DNA of 64,000 bases from DATLSM01 sp963722965 (GTDB lineage: Bacteria; Actinomycetota; Thermoleophilia; Solirubrobacterales; 70-9), in NCBI GenBank assembly GCA_963722965.1, contig CAVROX010000005.1, positions 285,021 to 349,020 on the forward strand, written 5' to 3'. Of the stretch, positions 6,738-14,673 are shown in pieces. Each line of letters begins with the position of its first letter. The first letter of the stretch is position 1. The notes under the pieces are model-generated. The model did not search any database. It worked only from the letters and a program-made list of their open reading frames with translations, and was not told the DNA's origin. The translations under genes were made by a program, and so were the position numbers.

Positions 6738-9279
6738 GCTCGCGCTCAAGAGCCTCTGGGCGCGCAAGATGCGCGCCCTCGGCACGACGCTCGCGATTGT
6801 GATCGGCGTCGCCTTCGTCGCCGGCTCCTACATCCTCACCGACACGATCTTCGCTGCCTTCGAAGAAATCTTCAGCGAGGCGCTGAAGGGCACCAGCGTC
6901 GTGATCACCGCGAAGAACCCGGTCGAACAGCGCAGCGGCGAAGTCCCGGCGATCCCGGCGTCGCTGCTGAAACGGGTGCAGAGTACGCCCGGGGTGAAGC
7001 TGGCCGCCGGGGCGATCTTCACCCCAGGCGGCTTCTTTGACTCCAAAGGCAACGCGGTCGGGACCAAATTCGCCCCCAAGTTCATCTCCTCGACCCTGCC
7101 CGACGGCCTGGAGTCGCTCACCTACGTCGACGGCCACCGGCCGCGGGGTCCCAGCGAAGCCTCGATCGACAAGGGCTCGGCCGAAAACTCGGGCCTGAAG
7201 CTGGGCGAAGAGGTGAGGATCATCGGCGAGGGCAGCGCCAGACCCTTCCGTCTCGTCGGATTCACCCGTCTGGGAAGCGCCTCCTTCGGCGGGGCCAGCA
7301 TCGCCCAGGTGACGCTGCCCGTTGCCCAGGGCCTAACCCACGAGGCCGGCCGCTTCGACCAGATCTCGGTGGCGGCGGACAGCGGCGTCTCGGCGACCGT
7401 GCTGAAGCGCCGGATCGAGCGCAAGATGCCCGCCTCGATCAAGGTCCAGACCGCCACGGAAAACGCCGACCGCAGCTCGGAAAAGATCCACGAAAGCCTC
7501 GGCTTCCTGCAGACGATCCTCCTGGTCTTTGGCTTCGTCGCAGTCTTCGTCGGCGCCTTTCTGATCTTCAACACGTTCTCGATCACGGTCACCCAGCGGG
7601 TCGCCGAGTTCGGGTTGTTGCGCACCCTTGGCGCCTCGCGTCGCCAGATCCTCGCCACGGTTGTGATCGAAGCCGGCGCGCTCGGCCTGCTCGGCGCGAT
7701 TGCCGGGATCGGCGGTGGTTACGTCATCGCCGTCTTGCTCGAGGCGCTCTTCAAGGCGATCGGCCTCGACCTGCCGACCACCGGCCTGGTGATGGAGAGC
7801 CGCACGATCCTCGTCGCGCTGGCGGTCGGCACGCTCGTCACGCTCGTCTCGGCGACGGTGCCGGCGCTGCGCTCGACCCGGGTGCCGCCGATCGCCGCCC
7901 TGCAGTCCTACACCCCGCCGAGCAGCCGGCGCCGGCTGCTGCTCAATGCGGCTCTCGCGGTTCTGCTCGGCCTGCTCGGTCTGGGGATCGTCTTGGTGGG
8001 CCTGTTCGGGAGCGGGGAAGGAGGCACCCGGGCCGGTCTGATCGGGGCGGGCGCGGTGGCGATCGTCCTCGGTGTCTCGCTCTTCAGCCCCCGCCTGGTG
8101 CCGCTCCTCGCGACGATCGCCGGCTGGCCGCTGGAGCGCTTGCGCCGCCTCACCGGCCGCCTGGCGCGGGAGAACTCTCAGCGCAACCCGAGTCGAACCG
8201 CGGTCACCGCGGCTGCACTGATGGTCGGTCTTGCCCTGGTCACCTTCGTCACCGTTTTCGCCGCTGGGCTGAAGAGCACGGTCGCCCAGGTGATCGACGA
8301 AAACTTCCAGGGCGGCTTGGTGATTCAAAACAGCGACGGCTTCTCATCGATCCCGGCGGGTGCGGCGGTCGCGGCTCGCCGGGTGCCCGGGGTGAAGCTT
8401 GTCTCCACCGTGCGCTCGGCCGAAGCGAAGCTGCTCGGGCGGGGGAGGACCGTCGCGGTCAGCGCTCCGACCCCTGAGATCGGCGAATCGGTCGAAGTCG
8501 AATGGAAGCGGGGCGGCCCCGGGACCCTGCGCAACCTTCGCGGGGGCGAGGCGATCCTCGCGGAATCCTTTGCCTCAGAAAATGGCCTCAGGGTCGGCCA
8601 GCGGTTCAGCTTGTTGACCCAGACCGGAGCGCGGCCGTCCTTTCGCGTCGCCGGAGAGTTCGCCTCGAAGCTGAAAGTCTTCGGCAGCATCCTGATCACG
8701 CAAGCGGCGATGGCATCCGCTTTCCACCAGGTCGAGGACAAGATCGACTTCGTCCAGGTGGCGCCGGGCGCCAATCCCGCGCGGGTGCAGGCGCTGCTGA
8801 CCGCGGGAGCAAAACGCCTCTTCCCGACCGCCGAAGTGCTCAACCAGCAGGAACTGAAGGAAAGCCGCGAAGAACAGATCGATGGCCTGGTCCGGCTCGT
8901 CTACGCCCTGCTCGCGCTTGCCATCCTGATCTCGCTGTTCGGGATCGCCAACACGCTCGCGCTCTCGATCCACGAACGCACAAGGGAGCTGGGGATGCTG
9001 CGGGCAATCGGCATGTCGCGTCGCCAGGTGCGGACGATGGTTCGCTATGAGGCGGTGATAACCGCCCTGATCGGGGCGATCCTCGGGATGGTCCTCGGGA
9101 TCGTCTTCGCCGCCCTGATCGCCCAGCCGTTAAAGAGCGAAGGTTTCACTCTCTCCTACCCGGTGGGGACGCTTGTCCTGCTCTTGGTCTTCGCCGCCTT
9201 GGCCGGGGTGCTCGCGGCGATTGCCCCGGCCAGGCGGGCCGCCCGGCTCGACGTGCTCAAGGCCCTCCAGTACGAGTGA
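6730..9279 (+). CDS. ABC transporter permease with two FtsX domains
   Basis: An 849-residue permease starting at a TTG inside the 3' end of the ATPase gene. An N-terminal membrane segment (about 15-35) precedes a large extracytoplasmic domain, then three segments typical of an FtsX domain (about 255-390). A membrane pair and a second periplasmic domain follow, and a second FtsX module closes the protein (about 720-845). Both FtsX modules contain the E/GLLRTLGASRRQ- or LGMLRAIGMSRRQ-type coupling loop. Duplicated FtsX permeases of this size pair with MacB-like ATPases in actinobacteria. The last 23 bp overlap the convergent sulfatase gene. Confidence 0.9.
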   Translation: MTRLALKSLWARKMRALGTTLAIVIGVAFVAGSYILTDTIFAAFEEIFSEALKGTSVVITAKNPVEQRSGEVPAIPASLLKRVQSTPGVKLAAGAIFTPGGFFDSKGNAVGTKFAPKFISSTLPDGLESLTYVDGHRPRGPSEASIDKGSAENSGLKLGEEVRIIGEGSARPFRLVGFTRLGSASFGGASIAQVTLPVAQGLTHEAGRFDQISVAADSGVSATVLKRRIERKMPASIKVQTATENADRSSEKIHESLGFLQTILLVFGFVAVFVGAFLIFNTFSITVTQRVAEFGLLRTLGASRRQILATVVIEAGALGLLGAIAGIGGGYVIAVLLEALFKAIGLDLPTTGLVMESRTILVALAVGTLVTLVSATVPALRSTRVPPIAALQSYTPPSSRRRLLLNAALAVLLGLLGLGIVLVGLFGSGEGGTRAGLIGAGAVAIVLGVSLFSPRLVPLLATIAGWPLERLRRLTGRLARENSQRNPSRTAVTAAALMVGLALVTFVTVFAAGLKSTVAQVIDENFQGGLVIQNSDGFSSIPAGAAVAARRVPGVKLVSTVRSAEAKLLGRGRTVAVSAPTPEIGESVEVEWKRGGPGTLRNLRGGEAILAESFASENGLRVGQRFSLLTQTGARPSFRVAGEFASKLKVFGSILITQAAMASAFHQVEDKIDFVQVAPGANPARVQALLTAGAKRLFPTAEVLNQQELKESREEQIDGLVRLVYALLALAILISLFGIANTLALSIHERTRELGMLRAIGMSRRQVRTMVRYEAVITALIGAILGMVLGIVFAALIAQPLKSEGFTLSYPVGTLVLLLVFAALAGVLAAIAPARRAARLDVLKALQYE

Positions 9280-11122
9280 GGGCGCGCAGCGAGGTCGGCC
9301 CTTCGCCTTCGCCTTCGGTCGAGGTCACCGGCGCGGCCGCCGTCACACAGGCACCCGCCCGCGGGTTGCAGCTGTGCCGCAGGGGCGGCAGACCGGCGGC
9401 GATCGGGCGCCGACAGGAGCTACCCGAGCAGTTTCGCAGGAGGCTCAGCTGCTGCGCTAGGTAGTTGGCGACCGGGAAGTAGTCCGGGTTGTCGATCTGG
9501 GAGTTCATCTCATATGGATCGGTTTGCAGGTCATAGAGCTCCTTTTCGCCGTCCACGTATTCGACGTACTTGTAGGGGCCGACCCTGATACCGACGTAGC
9601 TGATCGGCGGTGCAGAGTTGCTCTTCGCGCTTTCTGCCGCTGCTTCTGCAGCGTCGGAGCTGCTGCCGAAAAATGACTCCAGCAACACGGCCTGCTTGGA
9701 GTGCCAGGCCGGGTGCTCGGCGTAGGGCAGCATCGAGAAGCCGTCGAGCATGCGGTCGGCCTGGGCGTGGGCGATCTGCAGGATCGTCGGTGCGAGGTCG
9801 ACGTTGTCGACCAGCGCGTCCGAGGTCGTTCCCGGTTTCAATCCCGGGCCGCGGAGCAGCATCGGCAGGTGGGTGGAGGACTCATAGGGAAGGAACTTCG
9901 ATCGTTTGATCCGGTGCTCGCCCTCAAAGAAGCCATTGTCGGAGATGAAGAAGATGTAGGTGTTGCCCAACTGCCCGTCGTGCTTCAAGGTGTCGACGAT
10001 CCGCTTTACCCCGTCGTCCACCGAACGCAGGGACTCCAGCTCCTTTTGGTATTCGACCTCGATGCTGTGGATGTCGCCGGGGTCAAGCCGCGGCAGGTCG
10101 CGGATGTAGGCGGGCTTGTCGGAGACGTCTCGTTCGTTGAAGTTGGGCTTTTCCGGGACCCGCACCGAGGCGAGCGATCCGTAGTAGCGGGTCGCCGGCT
10201 CCGGCCCCGCGGGCGGGTGGAAGTCACCGTGGGGGGCGATGTAATCGAGCGCCATGTAGAAGGGCTGGCCGAGCTGGCTCGAGACTTCGATCTGCTGCTG
10301 TGCTCGCTGGGTGAGGAGGTCGGTCTGGTAATTGCAGCCGCCGCTTTCGGGCGGGGCGTACTGCGGGCAGGTGACCGGGTCCCTGGGTTCGTATTCGATG
10401 TTGCCGAAGGGGCCCTGCACGACCCCGTTGTCATCGAGCGTGTACCCGTAGAAGTGGTGGGTCGATGACTCGTTGTTGAGCGTCTCCCAGTCAGACCATC
10501 CCGGTGGTTGTTCGGTCGGCGTGCTGTAGGGGGGCATGCCGTACTGGTTGAGGAACTTGCCGATGTGGATCGTCCGGTAGCCGGCTTCCTGTAGCCAGAT
10601 CGCGAGGTTGTGGTGCTCGGCCGCGGAGTCGATGAAGTTCGGGTAGGCGCCCTCGCCGGAGGTTTCCAGGTTGTTTCCCTCGATCCCGCTGTTGTGCGCG
10701 TACTCGCCGGTCAGGTAGCTGGCCCGCGAGGGCGCGCAGAGGGAGTCAGATACGTAGTAGTTGGCGAAGGTGACACCGCCGTGGCCGAGCAGGCGCAGCG
10801 TGTTGCGCATCACCGGCACCTGGTGGCCCTGGGGGTTGGTGAACGTCTGATACATCTCGTCCATATCCTGGTCGTCGGTCTGGATGACGATCACGTTGGG
10901 GCGCCGGTTGGCGATTGCCGCATCGGCGCCAGTTTTCCCCAGCGCGAGAGCAAAGGCGCAGGTTCCAGCGCCGACCAGCGCCGCGGTGAGCAGGCGCCCC
11001 GGGAGCCGCCTCGCGCTCGCTGCCTGCCGCCCGCTGCCCACGGCCTCGAATAACCGTCCGGCGGCGCCGGAGTTTCGGCCTGCGGCTCGAATTCGCTTTC
11101 CCTGGGCCCGGCTGTTCGTCAA
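9257..11122 (-). CDS. Sulfatase (arylsulfatase family), membrane-anchored or secreted
   Basis: A 621-residue protein with an Arg-rich N-terminus and a hydrophobic segment at about 43-62 that may be an uncleaved anchor or signal. The metal-binding start of the domain is VIQTDDQDMDE with Asp83 and Asp84. The formylglycine motif is CAPSR at 129-133, where the Cys is converted to formylglycine by a sulfatase-activating enzyme. A second metal-site motif, FFISDNGFFEGEH, lies near residue 390. The enzyme should hydrolyse sulfate esters outside the cytoplasm, with unknown substrate. No sulfatase-modifying factor gene is in the window. Its 3' end overlaps the ABC permease gene by 23 bp in convergent orientation. 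Confidence 0.92.
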   Translation of the reverse strand: MTNSRAQGKRIRAAGRNSGAAGRLFEAVGSGRQAASARRLPGRLLTAALVGAGTCAFALALGKTGADAAIANRRPNVIVIQTDDQDMDEMYQTFTNPQGHQVPVMRNTLRLLGHGGVTFANYYVSDSLCAPSRASYLTGEYAHNSGIEGNNLETSGEGAYPNFIDSAAEHHNLAIWLQEAGYRTIHIGKFLNQYGMPPYSTPTEQPPGWSDWETLNNESSTHHFYGYTLDDNGVVQGPFGNIEYEPRDPVTCPQYAPPESGGCNYQTDLLTQRAQQQIEVSSQLGQPFYMALDYIAPHGDFHPPAGPEPATRYYGSLASVRVPEKPNFNERDVSDKPAYIRDLPRLDPGDIHSIEVEYQKELESLRSVDDGVKRIVDTLKHDGQLGNTYIFFISDNGFFEGEHRIKRSKFLPYESSTHLPMLLRGPGLKPGTTSDALVDNVDLAPTILQIAHAQADRMLDGFSMLPYAEHPAWHSKQAVLLESFFGSSSDAAEAAAESAKSNSAPPISYVGIRVGPYKYVEYVDGEKELYDLQTDPYEMNSQIDNPDYFPVANYLAQQLSLLRNCSGSSCRRPIAAGLPPLRHSCNPRAGACVTAAAPVTSTEGEGEGPTSLRALTRTGGP

Positions 11123-11159
11123 TCGGCGGCCAAGACTACGGTCACCTTCGGCCGCGCGA

Positions 11160-11444
11160 TCAGCCGTGACGCAGGAGCCGTCTCACGGCGGCCATCAGCT
11201 CGGCCGTGCGGCCCGCCTGCTCCTCCGGCGCGGCGCCGATCACGCAATGGGCGGCATGGTCTGTGAGCAGCTCCAGCGCGACCTTGTCAAGGGCCGCCTG
11301 GATCGCCGTTACCTGGGTGAGGACCTCGATGCAGTAGCGGTCTTCCTCGACCATTCCTTCGACCCCTCGCACCTGGCCCTCGATCCGCCGCAGTCGTTTG
11401 ATCAGGGCGTCCTTGCTCTTGACGTAGCCGGGCGGCGCGGTCAT
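11160..11444 (-). CDS. csoR: CsoR/FrmR-family metal-sensing repressor
   Basis: A 94-residue all-helical repressor. The Cu(I)-ligand pattern of CsoR is visible: a Cys in EDRYCIEVL and a His/Cys pair in TDHAAHCV. The C-H-C set distinguishes copper-sensing CsoR from formaldehyde sensors, although sulfide-sensing CstR relatives cannot be excluded. The Arg-rich first helix, LIKRLRRIEGQVRGVEGM, is the DNA-contacting face. A C-rich/G-rich palindrome lies just upstream of its start, so it probably represses itself. No copper ATPase or chaperone gene is adjacent, so its other targets must lie elsewhere. Confidence 0.9.
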   Translation of the reverse strand: MTAPPGYVKSKDALIKRLRRIEGQVRGVEGMVEEDRYCIEVLTQVTAIQAALDKVALELLTDHAAHCVIGAAPEEQAGRTAELMAAVRRLLRHG

Positions 11445-11455
11445 CGCCGTCAGGA

Positions 11456-11470
11456 TACCCCCAGGGGGTA
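11456..11470. promoter_or_regulatory. CsoR-type operator palindrome
   Basis: The sequence TACCCCCAGGGGGTA is a perfect inverted repeat around a central A. It sits 12 bp upstream of the csoR start codon and next to the esterase stop. C-tract/G-tract palindromes flanked by TA are the known form of CsoR operators. This is most simply the autoregulatory site of the adjacent csoR gene. Confidence 0.75.
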
Positions 11471-12533
11471 CTAACTCAAACCCATGCGCAGCCCACCTGC
11501 GGTCTCGAGCATCGCGGCGCGGGCGGCGCGGCTCACGACGGTCAGGTTTGCGAAGCCGTGGATCAGATCGGGATGACGGCGCAGTGCGACCCGCACACCG
11601 GCCTCCCGCATCCGAACCGCGTAGGCCTCGCCCTCGTCGCGCAAGGGGTCAAAGCCGGCCGTGGCCACATAGGCCGGCGGCAGGTTGGAGAGATCCGTGG
11701 CCCTCAGTACGGACGCACGGGGGTCGAGGTCATCCGCGCGATCGGGCAGGTAGCACCGCTGGAACCAGTCCATATCTGCGGCCGTCAGCAGGAACCCATC
11801 GGCGAACAGTTTGCGCGAGGGGTGCTTGCTGAGCGCGTCGGTCGGCGGATAGAGCAGCAGTTGCATCGCGGGGTGGGGCCCGCCTCCATCGCGGGCCAGG
11901 TGGCAGATGACCGCGGCCATGTTGGCCGCCGGCGCTGTCGCCCCCGACCGCGACCCTGAGCGGGTCGCCGCCAAGCTCGGCCGCATTGGCGATCGCCCAC
12001 TGGAAGGCCGCATAGCCGTCTTCGATCGCCGCTGGGAACGGGTTCTCCGGGGCCAGGCGATACTCGGTCGAGAGGACCATCGCGCCGCCGTGAGTGGCGA
12101 GGAAACGGCAGACCCCGTCGTGGGTGTCGAGGTCGCCGATGACCCAGCCGCCGCCGTGGAAGTAGACGAGGAGGGGTGGCTTGCGGGCCCTGACCCCGCC
12201 CGGCAGGTAGAGGCGCGCCCGCAGCTTGCCCGCGGGGGCGGGCAGCTGCAGCCCCTCGACTCGGACCGTCGAGATCGGCGGCCCCGCTGCTATCGCCGCC
12301 TCAAGACGCGCTTCTGCCCTGAGCTGCCCGGGGTCGCCACCGCCCGCGGTCAGCGAATGGTTGCCGACCAGCTCAGCCAGTCGCAGCAGCACCCAGATGT
12401 CGGGGACGAGCTGTTGCCCGTCAAGCCTCGGCGGCCGCCCGAAGAGCAGCCGCTGGACCCCAGGCGAGAGCCCGCACGCGGCTCGCAGGATGCGGTGCTC
12501 CAGGCGCGGCGGGAGGCGGTGGATTGGGGGCAT
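11471..12533 (-). CDS. HSL-family alpha/beta-hydrolase esterase, frameshifted
   Basis: Two overlapping frames together encode one esterase of about 350 residues. The N-terminal part (12533 to about 11930) ends with the oxyanion motif HGGGW, the region YRLAPENPFPAAIED and the nucleophile motif GDSAG. The remainder, in another frame, continues directly with NMAAVICHLARDG and carries the acid residue in GFDPLRDEG and the catalytic His in HGF. One extra base in the G/C run at about 11924-11930 explains the break. All catalytic residues survive, so this is either a fresh pseudogene or a consensus error. It is a hormone-sensitive-lipase-type carboxylesterase with unknown substrate. It lies upstream of csoR on the same strand. 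Confidence 0.8.
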
Positions 12534-12607
12534 CGGGGCTGCCAGGCTAGGCTATCGACACGATCGCAGCGACCGATTCCATCGCCGGCCTCCCGCCCGG
12601 CCCGCGC

Positions 12608-13873
12608 ATGCCGCGCGCGGCGCAGACCCTGATCTGGTCGCGCCGCGCCCAGTGGATGCTCGAGCAGTGCCGGGCTCGCTTTGGCGAGATCTTCACCCTG
12701 CGCATCGCCTACGAGGGCACCTGGGTGGTGGTCTCTGACCCCGAGGCGGTCAAGCGGGTCTTCACCGGCGATCCTCGCACCTACCACGCCGGCGAGGGAA
12801 ATCAGATTCTGCGGCCGATTCTCGGCGAAAACTCGGTCCTCGTGCTCGATGAGAGGGCGCACATCGACCAGCGCAGGCTGCTGCTGCCGCCGTTCCACGG
12901 CGAGCGGATGCAGGGATATGAGCAGAAGATGGCCGAGATCGCCGCGCGGGAGATCGAGAGCTGGCCCAGCGGCACCCCCTACGCGCTACGCCCGCGGATG
13001 CAGGCGATCACGCTGGAGATAATTCTCGAGACGGTCTTCGGCCTGCACGGGGGCGAGCGGATGGACGCGCTGCGAGTGGCGCTGCGCGAGTTCCTCGACC
13101 TGACCACCGATCCGCGCCTGCTGGCGCCGCTGATCCTCGCCGGGCCGCACCGGATCCGGCGCTTCCCCTTCTTCGGCCGCCGCATCGAGCGGGTCGATCA
13201 ACTGCTCTACCGCGAGGTCGCCGAGCGCCGGGCGGCAACCGACCTCGCCGAGCGCGAGGACATCCTCTCGATGCTGGTCGCGGCGCGCCATGAGGATGAC
13301 AGCCCGATGAGCGACGCCGAGATCCGTGACGAGCTGCTCACCCTCCTTGTCGCCGGTCACGAGACTACGGCGACGGCCCTCTCCTGGGCGATGGAGCGGC
13401 TCGTCCGCCACTCGGAGATGCTGGAGCGGCTGCGTGCCGAGGCTTTGGCCGATGAGGACGCCTACCTGACGGCGACGATCCAGGAGACGCTGCGGCTGCG
13501 GCCGGTGATCGTGCTGGTTATCCGCAGGCTCACCGAGCCGGTCGAGATCGGGGGCCACGAGCTGCCGGCCGGCGCCTCGGTCACCCCCTGCATCCACCTC
13601 GTGCACCGCAACCCCGAGATCTACCCAGAACCCGATCGCTTCCTACCGGAGCGCTTCCTCGACAATCCGCCCGGCACCTACACCTGGATCCCCTTCGGCG
13701 GCGGCGTCCGCCGCTGCCTGGGGGCGTCCTTCGCCCAGTTTGAGATGGCGGTGGTCCTCAAGGAGCTAGTTCGGCGCCGCGAGGTCCGTCCTGCAAGGCC
13801 CAAGCCCGAGCGGGTTTTTCGCCGCGCCATAACCGAGACCCCGCGCCACGACGCGGAGGTGATCCTCAACTAG
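12608..13873 (+). CDS. Cytochrome P450
   Basis: A 421-residue P450 monooxygenase. The I-helix oxygen-activation motif is AGHETTA, the K-helix ExxR motif is ETLRLRP, and the heme-binding loop is FGGGVRRCLGASFA with axial ligand Cys370. The closest family types by eye are bacterial class I P450s, which need a ferredoxin and reductase; neither is adjacent. The sequence just before the chosen ATG reads in frame as IAGLPPGPR, a typical P450 N-terminus, back to a TAG at 12548, but no ATG, GTG or TTG is available there. The true start may therefore be a rare codon. The substrate is unknown. Confidence 0.93.
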   Translation: MPRAAQTLIWSRRAQWMLEQCRARFGEIFTLRIAYEGTWVVVSDPEAVKRVFTGDPRTYHAGEGNQILRPILGENSVLVLDERAHIDQRRLLLPPFHGERMQGYEQKMAEIAAREIESWPSGTPYALRPRMQAITLEIILETVFGLHGGERMDALRVALREFLDLTTDPRLLAPLILAGPHRIRRFPFFGRRIERVDQLLYREVAERRAATDLAEREDILSMLVAARHEDDSPMSDAEIRDELLTLLVAGHETTATALSWAMERLVRHSEMLERLRAEALADEDAYLTATIQETLRLRPVIVLVIRRLTEPVEIGGHELPAGASVTPCIHLVHRNPEIYPEPDRFLPERFLDNPPGTYTWIPFGGGVRRCLGASFAQFEMAVVLKELVRRREVRPARPKPERVFRRAITETPRHDAEVILN

Positions 13874-13887
13874 TACAGCGCAGCTGA

Positions 13888-14501
13888 TCAGCAGAGCCGG
13901 CCGGTGGGCCAATCGGGACCGGGCGCCAGACGCCGCAGCGGCCTGGCGCCGAGCGAGACGATGAAGCGCGCCATCTCTTTGCCGGAGTTCGTTTCCATCC
14001 CCTCCCGGTAGCAGGGGAAGGCACGGGGCTCGCCGGCTGGCGTTGCCCAACCCCACTCGGTCCAGGGGTAGCCGGGTAGGGCGGTCGCGATCCGCCGGCC
14101 TGCCGGGACCGTCGCGCCGGCCGCCACCAGTTTGGTCAGGTGCTCGGCGACGTAGATGATCTCCCCCGCGTGGCTGCCGTCCAGCAGGCGGTACCAGAGG
14201 AAGCTTCCCCCGGGCCAGCCGGAGTGGGTCGAGGAGCCGAGGACCTTCGCGTCTCCGATCGCTAGGACCGGCTCGCGCCGGATCGGCACGTAGTCGACTC
14301 CCATATCGGTGCGGCTGACGCTCCAGTTTCCATCCGCGAAAGGGTTGACGTAGCGGTTGTCGGGGAGGAGCCTCGGTTCAGAGCCGGGGGAGCTGCTCCC
14401 CCTGGGGCCGCGGCCATCGCTGCCGATGAGCCGATCGCGACCGTGACGAGGAGGCCGATGACCCCGATCGCGATCTTCAGCTTTTGCGCGGGTGTTCGCA
14501 A
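13888..14501 (-). CDS. Secreted M23-like cell-wall protein, frameshifted, under a c-di-AMP riboswitch
   Basis: A TTG at 14501 behind the strong Shine-Dalgarno AAGGAGG starts a signal peptide (MRTPAQKLKIAIGVIGLLVT, ending near SSAAMA). The mature part is in another frame and includes NRYVNPFADG, TDMGVDYVPI, VLAIGDAKVL, IYVAEHL and TEWGWATPAG. This order resembles the degenerate M23 (LytM-like) fold seen in actinobacterial secreted proteins, but the full HxxxD/HxH zinc set is not evident, so catalysis is uncertain. One missing G in the run at 14398-14402 would join the two frames. The riboswitch upstream supports a role in the cell wall. Confidence 0.65.
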
Positions 14502-14507
14502 ACCAGC

Positions 14508-14640
14508 CTCCTTCGTTGGCCTGCGGGGTTAGCTGTCGGGCTGGCGCTAAAGGAGCCTGCGCCCCCACCTATGGGTTCGCCCCAAACTCTCTGGTTCCCC
14601 CGCTCCCGGGCCACACCCGGGATTAGGCATTACCGGTGCA
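14508..14640 (-). promoter_or_regulatory. c-di-AMP (ydaO/yuaA-type) riboswitch
   Basis: On the minus strand, between the RNR gene and the secreted M23-like gene, the conserved blocks of the ydaO/yuaA class appear in order: CCTAATCCCGGG, GAGCGGGGGAACC, TTGGGGCGAACCC, and CCCGACAGCTAACCCCGCAGG. The element ends a few bases before the AAGGAGG ribosome-binding site of the TTG start at 14501. In actinobacteria this class usually controls cell-wall hydrolases and is switched off by c-di-AMP. The match was made by eye and the exact ends are approximate. Confidence 0.85.
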
Positions 14641-14673
14641 TCAAGCGCTGCAGTGTAGTGGCGGCTACGGCAC

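Noticed and set aside
7333..8328. 331-codon open frame on the minus strand
   Set aside because: It is antisense to the FtsX-type permease and has shadow composition (Arg, Gln, Asp and Gly rich) with no family match.
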